Shown here: positions 1-8,710 of the stretch, piece after piece
How positions within the stretch are numbered: the stretch's first letter is position 1
Layout: each line of letters starts with the position of its first letter
Assembly: GCF_001433995.1 (NCBI RefSeq)
Contig: NZ_AZCX01000003.1
Span: 62,001 to 126,000 of the forward strand
Direction of reading: 5' to 3'
Length of the DNA stretch: 64,000 bases
Source of the DNA: Secundilactobacillus kimchicus JCM 15530
GTDB taxonomy: Bacteria; Bacillota; Bacilli; Lactobacillales; Lactobacillaceae
Translations under genes and position numbers: made by a program
Notes under the pieces: generated by a model
What the model saw: only the letters and a program-made list of their open reading frames with translations
What the model was told of the DNA's origin: nothing
Databases searched by the model: none

Positions 1-705
1 TTGACTGCCGTTATGCTTAAACAGGAAGGAAAACGTCTCGTCACTCAATTCCATAATAATGGGGAACAACTCAATCCAAACTTACCCAAGTTTAAAGAGT
101 CAAACAAACCACAAAAGATCGAAAAACAAATTTTCAATTTACCAGCAGAATATCAAACATCCGCATTTATTATGGCTCGGGTCGCAATTGTGGCATTGCT
201 AAGTAATTGGGTATCTGGTCTTATGGGAAACATCATCAACGCCAACGTAATTTGCTTAATTTTAGGTGTTATTGCTCACCAAATCGGGTTTCTTGAAGAT
301 AATGCCCTAAATAAAGCGGGCGTCTTTAATTGGTTAATGTATGGACTGCTTGCTTACATTTTCGCTCAATTAAGTGTCACGACCCCCGCTGAAATGGGTA
401 CAATCATCTTCCAAATTATCGTTCTTATCTTCCTTGGTCTTGTCGGCATGTTCCTTGCTTCTCGCTTATTGGCAAAACCATTTGGCATGTCCTGGCAAAT
501 GGCCTATGCCTGCTCATTAACCTCTCTCTTTGGCTTTCCAGCCGATTATATCTTGACGTCTGAAGTTGCCCACACAGTTGCCGATTCGGACGATTCGGAA
601 GAATATTTACTTCAAAACATGATGCCTAAAATGTTGGTTGGCGGATTTGCCACGGTCTCTGTAGCTTCGGTTATTATTGCTTCCATTTTCTTGAAATTAT
701 TATAG
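1..705 (+). CDS. C-terminal part of a multi-pass membrane permease (partial)
   Basis: The reading frame is open at the left edge. The first ~55 residues are hydrophilic and look like a central cytoplasmic loop, so the true start is probably outside the window rather than the TTG at base 1. About five hydrophobic segments follow (roughly residues 57-75, 78-95, 107-122, 133-155 and 212-232), with an Asp/Glu-rich loop (DSDDSEEYL) before the last. This layout suits the second half of a secondary carrier. I do not recognise the family with confidence; ion-coupled carriers of the glutamate:Na+ symporter type are one possibility. It converges on the nucleoside hydrolase gene and ends at a shared terminator. 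Confidence 0.6.
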   Translation: MTAVMLKQEGKRLVTQFHNNGEQLNPNLPKFKESNKPQKIEKQIFNLPAEYQTSAFIMARVAIVALLSNWVSGLMGNIINANVICLILGVIAHQIGFLEDNALNKAGVFNWLMYGLLAYIFAQLSVTTPAEMGTIIFQIIVLIFLGLVGMFLASRLLAKPFGMSWQMAYACSLTSLFGFPADYILTSEVAHTVADSDDSEEYLLQNMMPKMLVGGFATVSVASVIIASIFLKLL

Positions 706-758
706 GGATTTAGAAAATGGATTCCGTCGTCTATATTCCTCAATCTTTCTCAACAAAA

Positions 759-807
759 TAGGTGTGGACCAGAATCTTACCACGATTCTGATCCACACCT
801 ATTTTTT
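759..807. terminator. Bidirectional intrinsic terminator
   Basis: A long stem formed by ATAGGTGTGGA..CAGAATC and GATTCTG..TCCACACCTAT is followed by TTTTTT on the + strand, with a T-rich flank on the - strand too. It lies between the convergent permease and nucleoside hydrolase genes and can serve both. Confidence 0.85.
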
Positions 808-846
808 GTCCCATTGAAAAGTTTAATTCACATTGATCACCATACT

Positions 847-1797
847 TTATGCATAGTTAAAAAATTCGAGAGTTTCATAAATCAACTTTCTAAAACGATC
901 TAAATCAATGTCGAATCCAACTTCAACATTCTTTTCTTTCTGCAAGACCTCATCATAATCAACAACCGTACTTCCTACCGAGATAGAATCGCTAGTATCA
1001 ATCTCTACATGCTTGTTCAACATCGTAAACAATGATGGATCAATTACATAGGCCATGGCACAGGGATCGTGCATATGAATGCCTTCGACATGTCCCTCTT
1101 CAGCTAGGAAAGGTTGAGTCGTGGTTAGACTAAAGAAGTGCAACAAACCAGCCATAACGTCAGCCACAGGATTCCCAATTTTAGCAATGTAATCGACGTC
1201 GTCGTCATACAACTGCGCTTTTAATGTAACATCTAGTCCAAACATTTTTACCGGAACGCCTGAATCCATTACAACTTGTGCAGCTTCCGGATCTACGTAA
1301 ATATTAAACTCAGCCTGAGGGGTAATATTACCTCCAAAGCATGCACCTCCCATAAATGAAATTGCTTCAATTTTCGATTTCAATTCTGGATGTGAGAGCA
1401 AAAATATCGCCATATTAGTCATCGGTCCCGTTACAACAAACGTCACCTTTTCCTCGCTATTTCGTAGAATATCGGCCATCAATTCATTAGCGGATATTTT
1501 TAAAGGAGGCATTGTAGGTTGCGGCAATTCGGCGCCATCTAATCCGGTTTCTCCGTGGACATCATTAGCAATGATTAAATCCCTTAATATTGGTTTTGCA
1601 GCCCCCATTGCAACTGGTACATCCTCACGATGTGCCAATGACAATAACTTTCTAGCATTAACAAATGTTTTTTCTGGTAATTGGTTACCCGCTGAAGTAG
1701 TGACTGCTTGCAAGTCAATTCTATTTGAAGCTAAGGCCATCAACAATGCTAACGCATCGTCATGTCCCGGATCACAATCTAAAATTACTTTCTTCAT
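847..1797 (-). CDS. Inosine/uridine-preferring nucleoside hydrolase family protein
   Basis: Hydrolyses the N-glycosidic bond of ribonucleosides to give ribose and a free base; cytosolic. The N-terminal calcium-binding motif DCDPGHDD (residues 7-14) is the family hallmark, TGPMTN lies near residue 120, and the 316-residue length is normal. Its ATG directly follows the TAG of the upstream MFS gene with no spacer; its ribosome site (GGGAG) lies inside that gene, so the two are translationally coupled. The preceding operator links it to the LacI-type regulator at 6.5 kb. The exact nucleoside (purine, pyrimidine or a modified one such as queuosine) cannot be read from the sequence. Confidence 0.88.
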   Translation of the reverse strand: MKKVILDCDPGHDDALALLMALASNRIDLQAVTTSAGNQLPEKTFVNARKLLSLAHREDVPVAMGAAKPILRDLIIANDVHGETGLDGAELPQPTMPPLKISANELMADILRNSEEKVTFVVTGPMTNMAIFLLSHPELKSKIEAISFMGGACFGGNITPQAEFNIYVDPEAAQVVMDSGVPVKMFGLDVTLKAQLYDDDVDYIAKIGNPVADVMAGLLHFFSLTTTQPFLAEEGHVEGIHMHDPCAMAYVIDPSLFTMLNKHVEIDTSDSISVGSTVVDYDEVLQKEKNVEVGFDIDLDRFRKLIYETLEFFNYA

Positions 1798-3237
1798 CTA
1801 ATTAACACTCCCGTTTTTCTTTTCATTATTGACCCTTGAGTAAATCACTTTATGAAATACCAGATAAATAACCAATGCTGCTAAAACAACGATACCCCCA
1901 ACAATAAATACGTTGGCATACGTAGAGGCACTACCTGCACTAATACCTGCCACACTTCCTCCAGACATAAATCCAGACGACATCATGCCACTAAACACTG
2001 CAACTCCAATGGATCCAGTAATCGCCTGAACTAAGTCATTTATGCCTAATACTCGCCCAGACTCCTCTGCTGGAACAGTTAGTGTGGCACTATCAACAAT
2101 CGGCGAGTAGAAAAATGAAGTTCCAAAGTAATAGATACATGGCGCCACCGCTAACGCCCAAACTTTACCCATCGGGATAAAGAACGCGACGGCTATTAAT
2201 CCAAGACCCATCATTGACAATGCAATAGTAATTGACACCGTTCGCCCTAATTTTTTTAGAATTGGTCCGGCAAATCCCAAAATAGCCGCTAATAAGATAG
2301 ACCAAATGAGTAACTGTGAAATTTCGGCGGAAGAGATATGATAAACATTCAATCCAATGGCGTTGACACCCGCGTTAATTGTGTAACTAAAGAAGTACCC
2401 AACGAAGATAACTACCATAACGGCAATAAAAGCTGGATTCTTAAAAAAAGCTGGTGTGATGAATGGATCTTTGGCTTTATTAATATAAATAACAAAAATA
2501 ATCAACGTCACTACTGAGGCAACTGCCCAAAAAATTGTATTGTCGGTGAAGTACATTGTGACCGCTGCTGCAAAAGCGCCAATTAACGTGAATCCAATGA
2601 CGTCGACACGAGCACCTTTAGCACGCAGATCTGGCAAACTTCTATTCAAAGCTGGGATAAACAACAAGGTAACAATCGGGGCTGCAAACAACCAGCGCCA
2701 ATCGATTGTTTCAACAAGTCCTGCTAGACCAACACCCAGCGCTGCTGAAAAGCGAAACACAGCCACAAAAATCTGATAATAAAGCACTCGACTAGCCTTA
2801 GAAACGTACTTAGAAACAAGGACTAAAAATACTGAGCCAGCTACCTGACCACCCGCTGATTGTAAAACCCGGGCAATTACAACAGCCCATATATTTATTG
2901 GCCCTAATACCAAGCCAATCACAGACCCTGCTACAAACATGAGGATACCTAGCATGGTCATCTTTTTTAGTGAAACGAAATCCCCCAAAGACCCATAAAT
3001 AACACTAATCACACCTAGAACAATTCCCGGGATTGAAGTAATCAACGAAGCTTGGCCTGGTACTCCAAGCTGTTTGCCGATGTTCACAAAAATCATACCA
3101 AACGCCTGTTGTTCCAAAATTCCAAGCGTGAATATGATTAATATGAGGGGAATAGCACGTTTTGCCATCTTGTTCATTTTTTCGTATTCCGGAGTTCCCT
3201 CTTCTGGGACAGGAATACCATTTACTTTTTCGTCCAT
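1798..3237 (-). CDS. MFS transporter, probable nucleoside or related carrier
   Basis: A 479-residue major facilitator protein with 12-14 predicted membrane segments, a short acidic N-terminus (MDEKVNGIPVPEEG) and a basic C-terminus. The loop between segments 2 and 3 carries the degenerate motif GDFVSLKKM, as in DHA-type carriers. It is first in a two-gene operon with the nucleoside hydrolase (zero-base spacing), so uptake of a nucleoside or export of a base is the obvious inference; a drug-efflux role is the alternative. A perfect 16-bp palindrome lies about 35 bp upstream of its start, identical to one in front of the LacI-type gene, so it probably belongs to the same regulon as the ECF importer. 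Confidence 0.75.
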   Translation of the reverse strand: MDEKVNGIPVPEEGTPEYEKMNKMAKRAIPLILIIFTLGILEQQAFGMIFVNIGKQLGVPGQASLITSIPGIVLGVISVIYGSLGDFVSLKKMTMLGILMFVAGSVIGLVLGPINIWAVVIARVLQSAGGQVAGSVFLVLVSKYVSKASRVLYYQIFVAVFRFSAALGVGLAGLVETIDWRWLFAAPIVTLLFIPALNRSLPDLRAKGARVDVIGFTLIGAFAAAVTMYFTDNTIFWAVASVVTLIIFVIYINKAKDPFITPAFFKNPAFIAVMVVIFVGYFFSYTINAGVNAIGLNVYHISSAEISQLLIWSILLAAILGFAGPILKKLGRTVSITIALSMMGLGLIAVAFFIPMGKVWALAVAPCIYYFGTSFFYSPIVDSATLTVPAEESGRVLGINDLVQAITGSIGVAVFSGMMSSGFMSGGSVAGISAGSASTYANVFIVGGIVVLAALVIYLVFHKVIYSRVNNEKKNGSVN

Positions 3238-3269
3238 TACTTACTAACCACACTTTCCTATGTTTTAAA

Positions 3270-3285
3270 AATAAAACGTTTTATT
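3270..3285. promoter_or_regulatory. Operator, copy 1 (LacI-type palindrome)
   Basis: The perfect palindrome AATAAAACGTTTTATT has the central CG typical of LacI-family operators. The same 16 bases occur at 6422-6437. Beyond the palindrome both copies continue AA(A/T)TGCTT, so similarity extends over about 24 bp. It sits upstream of the MFS-nucleoside hydrolase pair. Confidence 0.8.
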
Positions 3286-3298
3286 AAATGCTTAAAAA

Positions 3299-4111
3299 TT
3301 ACTGAACTCGTTTCTTTAATTCTTCAATAAACTCACTAATGGAAAGAATTGTTGTTTCCCAACCTAATTTTTGAGCGAGATCTGTGATTGGCGGCGGTGT
3401 TACAAATGCTTCTTTTAGTACTTGTGGATTTGAGAAAACTTCCTTAGGTGCCCCATCTAATAAAATATGCCCATTTGCCATAACCACAATCCGGTCAAAA
3501 TTTTCGGTAACAAATCTCATATCATGAGAAACAACAATGCATATTTTCTGCTGAGTTTTCAAATACTCAAGAATCTTTGCCAACCGGTATTTCCCTGACT
3601 TGTCCTGACCACCTGTCGGCTCGTCCATAATCACAACGTTTGGATCCATAGCTAAAACTGCCCCGATTGCACAAAATTTTTTCTCACTGTCTGTTAAATT
3701 TAGAGGATGCTCAGCCAGCTCCTCCTGCATTCCTACTAATTCACTTACAAACCGTATTCTTTTCTGAATTTCCTTCTTGGGTATACCGAGATGACTAGGG
3801 CCAAAAACTAGTTCTTTCTTGACAGTGTCTAAAAACAATTGATCATTAGGATTTTGAAAAACATAGCCCACTTTGGAGGCCCATTCAGCTGTCGTCTTGT
3901 TCTCAACATTCACATTATCAATTAAAACTCGCCCAGTATCAGGGGTAAGAATCCCATTTAAATGCTTTGTTAGCGTTGTTTTCCCAGTACCATTTTGACC
4001 AATTATTGCTACTCTTTCGCCACTGGAGAAAGACAGCGAGATATCATGTAACACTGAAGTAGCACTATCTTTATAAGAATAGCTCAAATTCTCAATTTTA
4101 ACGGTAACCAT
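3299..4111 (-). CDS. ECF transporter ATPase, EcfA2-type, with degenerate signature motif
   Basis: One of two ATPases of an energy-coupling-factor vitamin/nutrient importer. Walker A (GQNGTGKTT), Q-loop (VFQNPNDQ), Walker B (VVIMDEPTGGQD) and the switch histidine (VVSHD) are intact, but the LSGGQ signature is replaced by LTDSEKK. The partner EcfA1 has a good LSGGQ but lacks the switch histidine, so the two proteins together should form one competent and one dead ATP site. ATG at 4111 is chosen because AAAGGAGG lies six bases upstream; a TTG six bases earlier is less well placed. It overlaps the end of ecfA1. It is last in the ecfS-ecfT-ecfA1-ecfA2 operon. Confidence 0.88.
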   Translation of the reverse strand: MVTVKIENLSYSYKDSATSVLHDISLSFSSGERVAIIGQNGTGKTTLTKHLNGILTPDTGRVLIDNVNVENKTTAEWASKVGYVFQNPNDQLFLDTVKKELVFGPSHLGIPKKEIQKRIRFVSELVGMQEELAEHPLNLTDSEKKFCAIGAVLAMDPNVVIMDEPTGGQDKSGKYRLAKILEYLKTQQKICIVVSHDMRFVTENFDRIVVMANGHILLDGAPKEVFSNPQVLKEAFVTPPPITDLAQKLGWETTILSISEFIEELKKRVQ

Positions 4112-4964
4112 TTTCAACCTCCTTTATTTTTTCAAGAATGATGTCTTGATTAAATTCTGGAGAATCTAAAATACCAATTTTAGTTAACTCTTGAGTCAAT
4201 TGATAGTTTAATGGCGTACTGATATTCAGTTTTTCCAAATCTTCCCGTGCAAATATTGCTTGTGGTTTATCAACTCCCATCTGGAGTCCATTATCCAATA
4301 ACAAAATTCGATCTGCATACATAGAAAGTCTTTCCGTCTCAGTATCCGTCATAACAACGGTAACCCCTTCATCATTCAGTTGCTTAATAATAGTGAAAAT
4401 CTCTTCCGAACCAATGGGATCTAACTGGGTGGTACATTCATCCAACACTAGAATACTGGGATTTAAAATGTACGTACTTCCAAATGCAACACGCTGTATC
4501 TGTCCTCCTGAGAGCGTTAAGGGATCTCGATCTAACAGCGACTCGATTCGCATTTTTTTTGCAACTGCTGCAACTCTATCAAGCATTTCGCTTCTTGGAA
4601 TACCATGATTACCCAAACCATACGCCAGTTCTTCAGCAACCGTTGACGTTGTATAAGATAATTGGTTGAACGGATTTTGGAATACTAGTCCGATTTCTAA
4701 GGATAATTCAGCAACTGTCTGCTTAGTAGTTTCTTGGCCATTTACCAATACTTGACCCTTTGTAGTACCCAAAAAATATTGTGGTATTAGCCCCACCAAA
4801 CTGTCACAGAGAGTCGACTTTCCAGCCCCGTTAGCACCAACGATACAGAAGAATTCACCTTCTTTGACTGTGAAATTCATACTTGAGATAGCTGGCTTCT
4901 TGGTCTGCGGATAGCTAAAACTGAAGTTATTAACTGAAATTACGTCCTTACTCGACACTTTCAT
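4098..4964 (-). CDS. ECF transporter ATPase, EcfA1-type, lacking the switch histidine
   Basis: A 288-residue ABC ATPase. Walker A (GANGAGKST), Q-loop (VFQNPFNQ), signature LTLSGGQIQR and Walker B (ILVLDECTTQLDP) are intact. The H-loop position reads VVMTDTETE, with Asp instead of His, which is unusual. Its ATG overlaps the ecfT stop codon (ATGA, 4961-4964) and its 3' end overlaps ecfA2, so the energy-coupling module is translated as a unit. The product should sit on the cytoplasmic face with EcfA2, binding EcfT coupling helices. Confident as an ECF-type ATPase because of its neighbours. Confidence 0.88.
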   Translation of the reverse strand: MKVSSKDVISVNNFSFSYPQTKKPAISSMNFTVKEGEFFCIVGANGAGKSTLCDSLVGLIPQYFLGTTKGQVLVNGQETTKQTVAELSLEIGLVFQNPFNQLSYTTSTVAEELAYGLGNHGIPRSEMLDRVAAVAKKMRIESLLDRDPLTLSGGQIQRVAFGSTYILNPSILVLDECTTQLDPIGSEEIFTIIKQLNDEGVTVVMTDTETERLSMYADRILLLDNGLQMGVDKPQAIFAREDLEKLNISTPLNYQLTQELTKIGILDSPEFNQDIILEKIKEVENGYR

Positions 4965-5722
4965 CTTCTCACCTTTAAATATATTGAGAACGCCGTTACA
5001 ATAATTAAAAATAAAAGCATCCCAATCCTGAATAATTTATCCAATTTGGTATCAACTACTTGGATATAGGAGGTTTTCGAAACGTTCTTTAAATCAAACC
5101 CTCGTAATTCAAGTGCCATTCCGCGCTCCTGCGTATCAATAAGGGATGATAATATGACTGGTCCCATTAACGGAATAAAAACTTTAATTCGAGTTAACAG
5201 CGAACCACCAGTTTGAACGCCACGAGCCTCTTGAGCTTCCTTTATTACTTGCAACTGTCGTTTCATCTGAGGAACTACATTTAGACTAGCTAAAATCAAG
5301 TATCCGCCTTTGTCACTCAAGGAACTTTTAATCAAAGCCGCCGCCAATTCGCCTGAATAAATCGTTTTATTAAATAAGTAAAACGAACCCATGAATACCA
5401 GCAGCGTTACCAATAGCTTACCACCATACATTAACCCCTCTAATCCTAGCTTAGCAAAACCTAAATTAGCGACATATGTATGATTTTGTGGACTATATAG
5501 ACCTTGAATAATAAATAGCATAACCGCAATTGGAATACCAAAACTTATCATCGTTTGCAAAAACTTTTTAATAATGTTCGCCTGCCAAGCCATTACTATA
5601 ACCACCAGTAACAAGAATAAGCCTAATAACATACCTGGTGATACGATAGTGGCTATTCCAAATACAGGAATCATCAATAACTTAGTCTTAGGATTCAAAC
5701 GTCTAACCCAATTATCAGTCAA
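4961..5722 (-). CDS. ECF transporter transmembrane coupling protein EcfT
   Basis: A 253-residue membrane protein with about five hydrophobic segments in the N-terminal two thirds and the two coupling motifs expected of EcfT: EARG (about residue 168) and ELRG (about residue 205). These contact the two ATPases. It lies 14 bp downstream of the S-component gene and overlaps ecfA1. Because S, T and both A genes are together, this is a dedicated (group I) ECF importer rather than a shared module. Confidence 0.88.
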   Translation of the reverse strand: MTDNWVRRLNPKTKLLMIPVFGIATIVSPGMLLGLFLLLVVIVMAWQANIIKKFLQTMISFGIPIAVMLFIIQGLYSPQNHTYVANLGFAKLGLEGLMYGGKLLVTLLVFMGSFYLFNKTIYSGELAAALIKSSLSDKGGYLILASLNVVPQMKRQLQVIKEAQEARGVQTGGSLLTRIKVFIPLMGPVILSSLIDTQERGMALELRGFDLKNVSKTSYIQVVDTKLDKLFRIGMLLFLIIVTAFSIYLKVRR

Positions 5723-5736
5723 ATGAATCTTCCCCT

Positions 5737-6345
5737 TTATCTATCAGATCTTAAGTTTGGTGAATATTGATTTAAGAAGTGGCTTGGAATCTTATTGATA
5801 ATTGTATAAGCAATAATAAACACAATTGCTTTATCTAACAAATTTTCAATCATGGCCGTCGACATTACTGATAAAAAAATCTTTTTGGTTGTTGCTAACA
5901 GCGCAATCGTCGCTAAGGAAGTACTGTTCACGCCCGATGCTCCCCCGTAAACGTATACCGTAATGAGAGATGCTGCAATAGTATTGACTAGCGAACAGGT
6001 TAGCCAAATTATGACAACACCTAATTTTGACTTAAAAAGACCCATTTTCACTAAATAGCCTGTCACTACACCGCAAAGGAAACTAACAAAAGCGTACGGA
6101 AGATAGATCGGATTCGCAACAACAGACAAAAATAAATTGGTCAACAAACCACACAAGCCGGCCATCCACGGGCCTGATAAACACGCCACTAAAATTGTGC
6201 CGATCATATCTAAGAACAATGGTAACTTAAGCGTTGAACAAAGCGTCCCTCCCAATAAGTTGATTCCAACTGCTATTGGGATCAGTACCAATACTTTTGT
6301 ACTGATCAAGGACCCAGAATTAACTCGCCTGCCCTGCCGTTTCAT
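5737..6345 (-). CDS. ECF transporter substrate-binding S component, substrate unknown
   Basis: A 202-residue, very hydrophobic protein with about six predicted membrane segments and a basic N-terminus, first in the ecf operon. AGGAGGG at 6350-6356 fixes the start. S components capture the substrate at the membrane and dock on EcfT. I do not recognise a vitamin-specific signature. Linkage to a nucleoside hydrolase through a common operator makes a nucleoside the best guess; queuosine or another modified nucleoside is conceivable because hydrolase-family enzymes can act in queuosine salvage. A strong promoter and a cre-like site precede it. Confidence 0.8.
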   Translation of the reverse strand: MKRQGRRVNSGSLISTKVLVLIPIAVGINLLGGTLCSTLKLPLFLDMIGTILVACLSGPWMAGLCGLLTNLFLSVVANPIYLPYAFVSFLCGVVTGYLVKMGLFKSKLGVVIIWLTCSLVNTIAASLITVYVYGGASGVNSTSLATIALLATTKKIFLSVMSTAMIENLLDKAIVFIIAYTIINKIPSHFLNQYSPNLRSDR

Positions 6346-6364
6346 ATTTCCCTCCTAAATCAGA

Positions 6365-6380
6365 TTGTAAGCACTTACAA
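6365..6380. promoter_or_regulatory. cre-like palindrome (possible CcpA site)
   Basis: TTGTAAGCACTTACAA has 7-bp arms and matches the catabolite-response consensus except for one base in the central CG. It lies just downstream of the -10 box of the ecf operon, a position where CcpA binding would block transcription. By-eye call only. Confidence 0.45.
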
Positions 6381-6385
6381 GTGTT

Positions 6386-6414
6386 AATATATATCAAGCA
6401 AAATTCTATGTCAA
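6386..6414 (-). promoter_or_regulatory. Promoter of the ecfS-T-A1-A2 operon
   Basis: On the minus strand: TTGACA (6409-6414), a 17-base spacer and TATATT (6386-6391), close to the sigma-A consensus. The LacI-type operator starts eight bases upstream of the -35 box. Confidence 0.82.
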
Positions 6415-6421
6415 CGAAAAA

Positions 6422-6437
6422 AATAAAACGTTTTATT
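6422..6437. promoter_or_regulatory. Operator, copy 2, in the divergent ecfS/lacI-type intergenic region
   Basis: Identical to the palindrome at 3270-3285. It lies between the ecf promoter and the regulator gene, overlapping the likely -35 region of the latter (a TATAGT -10 at 6453-6458), so both repression of the importer and autoregulation are expected. Confidence 0.8.
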
Positions 6438-6523
6438 AATTGCTTGATGTGCTATAGTTATTTTACGGGTAAAACATCCCGTTCTTCCAAAACATTCTAT
6501 TTTTACAATTGAGGGAATCTATT

Positions 6524-7534
6524 TTGAAAAAGACAACCATAAAAGACGTAGCCAAAGCCTCCGGCATGTCAATTGCCACCGTGTCTCAAATTTTAAATTC
6601 ACGAGGCCACTTCACCCATAAAACCATTGAAAAAGTTAGACAAATTGCAGAAAGTCTTGGCTACATTCCTGATAAAAATGCAAAACAACTTCGCACAGGA
6701 TCATCAATCCTAATCACGGTTATTTTGCCCAATCTTACAAACCCCTTCTTCAGTGCCTTGGTACAGAGCATGCAAGAATACCTAGAAAAGTCTCATTTTG
6801 ATAATATCGACCTTACATTTCAAACATCTTCATTTCTAAAAATTGACGAAACCATCGATAATCTTATTCAGCGTGGAACCGACGGCTTAATTATAACTGA
6901 ACCTTTACCAAATCCTATCCGGACGAACGATCTTTTAAAACGTCACCATATCCCATATGTCGTACTTGATCGAAATTCTGACTATAACTTAACTGATTCA
7001 GTTAGTACAAATGAATTTGAAGGGGGGAAATTGGCCGCAAAATACTTTCAGTCACTAGGCCATCAGCACGTTGGAATCATTACACCCAACTACACCTCTC
7101 CAAGTATTAACGCCCGTATTGACGGCTTTCTTAGCTTATGGTCAGCAAATTCCACCGACAGACCTCAAAAATTTATTACAGATTTTACCAAAGATGGCGG
7201 ACGTGAAATTTCACCGTACATTGCTCAAAGCGACATAACGGGTGTTTTTAGCTTAAACGACGATGTAGCCATTGGCCTAATTCGCGGATTAGCAGATCAA
7301 GGGGTAAGTGTTCCGCAAGATCTATCAATAATCGGTTTTGATAACATTGAATACGCTAGCTATACGGTTCCTTCTCTAACTACTATTGCTCAACCAGTAC
7401 CTGAAATGGGAAGCAAAGCTATTTCTATACTAATTGAACGCCTAAATAATGAACAATCAGATCAAGCATCTGAGTTTAACAGTGTTATTTTTGAAAATGA
7501 ATTGATAATTCGTGATTCTACCCAGAAAGCCTAA
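6524..7534 (+). CDS. LacI/GalR-family transcriptional regulator of the ECF/nucleoside hydrolase regulon
   Basis: The N-terminal helix-turn-helix and hinge (TTIKDVAKASGMSIATVSQ, about residues 3-21) are classic LacI family; the rest is a periplasmic-binding-protein-like effector domain with the usual late motif GFDNIEYA. The start chosen is the TTG at 6524, because the ribosome site GAGGGA (6511-6516) is eight bases upstream of it; the in-frame TTG at 6509 overlaps that site. This gives 336 residues, normal for the family. It is divergent from the ecf operon, and the two matching operators predict it controls the ecf genes, the MFS carrier and the nucleoside hydrolase. The effector is probably a nucleoside or breakdown product. 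Confidence 0.88.
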   Translation: MKKTTIKDVAKASGMSIATVSQILNSRGHFTHKTIEKVRQIAESLGYIPDKNAKQLRTGSSILITVILPNLTNPFFSALVQSMQEYLEKSHFDNIDLTFQTSSFLKIDETIDNLIQRGTDGLIITEPLPNPIRTNDLLKRHHIPYVVLDRNSDYNLTDSVSTNEFEGGKLAAKYFQSLGHQHVGIITPNYTSPSINARIDGFLSLWSANSTDRPQKFITDFTKDGGREISPYIAQSDITGVFSLNDDVAIGLIRGLADQGVSVPQDLSIIGFDNIEYASYTVPSLTTIAQPVPEMGSKAISILIERLNNEQSDQASEFNSVIFENELIIRDSTQKA

Positions 7535-7700
7535 TGACTAATGAAGTTCCGACTTTCTCAAAAGTACTTGGTTTCCGAATTATCTTTCAGAGCCTTATCA
7601 ACTTCGCTGTTTATTCTCTTCAGATTACAATTTCACAAACTTGCAGACTAAATTGAATAATCATCTTTTGAGATTCTTAACAGGAACTTAAAATTTTATA

Positions 7701-7737
7701 AAAGGTGTGTCAGCACAAAGTCGCTGGCACACCTTTT
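7701..7737. terminator. Bidirectional intrinsic terminator
   Basis: AAAGGTGTG.CAGC and GCTG.CACACCTTT form a stem followed by TTT on the + strand and preceded by A/T-rich sequence that gives a U-run on the other strand. Shared by the LacI-type gene and the convergent SDR gene. Confidence 0.85.
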
Positions 7738-7746
7738 ATCGTCTAT

Positions 7747-8481
7747 TTATAATTGTTGTTCTATTGGTCTAAGCAGGATTTCATTAATTCCAACATTTTC
7801 TGGTTGATCAATCGCGTAGGCCACTGCGTTAGCCACGTCTTCAGCACGAATCCCCATGGTTTGTTCCTGTTTCTTGGTCTTTAACTGCTGCACAGGATCA
7901 CTAATACTGCTGAATAACTCAGTATCGACCACTCCTGGCGAGATCATAGTGGTCCGGATTTTGTTGTTAACTTGCTCTTGTCGCAGTCCATCCATAATAG
8001 CCTGGATTGCGTACTTTGTACCCGCATAAACCGCCGTGCCAGGATGGACAATATGTCCAGCGACTGAGTCAGTTGTAATGACATGACCGTGGCCCTGTTT
8101 AATCATGGTTGGTAATGCTGCAGCAATGCCATACAAGACACCTTTAATATTGGTATCAATCATTTTTTCCCATTCGTCTACTTTCAGCTCTTCCAACTGA
8201 GAGATTGGCATAACCCCTGCATTGTTATATAAAACATCAATTTGACCAAACGTTGACTCACCAAGGTTAACTAATGCTGCTACATCATCTTTATTAGTAA
8301 CATCAGTTTTCTTATAAATAACTTGTCCTTGTTGGTAAGCACCTGCCAATTCTTCTAAACGTTCTTCTCGTCTTGCACCTAAAACTAGACGTGCTCCTTC
8401 GCTTGCTAGCTTCTTAGCGGTAGCTAACCCAATACCACTTGAAGCACCTGTAATGACAACAACTTTATCTTTGATAGCCAT
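7747..8481 (-). CDS. Short-chain dehydrogenase/reductase (SDR), copy 1
   Basis: A 244-residue classical SDR: cofactor motif TGASSGIG (about residues 11-18), NNAG (about 88) and active-site YAGTK with an upstream Ser. Arg residues after the second strand (GARREERL) favour NADPH. It is about as long as, and visibly very similar to, the SDR at 36050-36784, so the two are paralogues. The substrate is unknown; this branch contains many broad carbonyl reductases. It is a single-gene unit with ribosome site GGAGGAG. Confidence 0.85.
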   Translation of the reverse strand: MAIKDKVVVITGASSGIGLATAKKLASEGARLVLGARREERLEELAGAYQQGQVIYKKTDVTNKDDVAALVNLGESTFGQIDVLYNNAGVMPISQLEELKVDEWEKMIDTNIKGVLYGIAAALPTMIKQGHGHVITTDSVAGHIVHPGTAVYAGTKYAIQAIMDGLRQEQVNNKIRTTMISPGVVDTELFSSISDPVQQLKTKKQEQTMGIRAEDVANAVAYAIDQPENVGINEILLRPIEQQL

Positions 8482-8710
8482 GTTATCTCCTCCAGTTGGT
8501 TGGTTGATGTTAATATTAGCACATCTTATACCCAGTTTGAAATTTAGGATAAATTATAAATAAGTGTTTTAAAGTCTCATAGATATTGACCTCAACACCC
8601 GCGTTAAAAATTACAAACCGCCCCGAGTAACTTACTTTGAACGTACCAATAACATAATCAGACATAAAAAATCAAACAACGTTTTTTCGTTACTGCCACT
8701 TCGCCATCCA

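Noticed and set aside
5737-6345. Riboflavin, biotin or other named vitamin S component
   Set aside because: No specific signature was recognised and no vitamin riboswitch precedes the operon; context points elsewhere.
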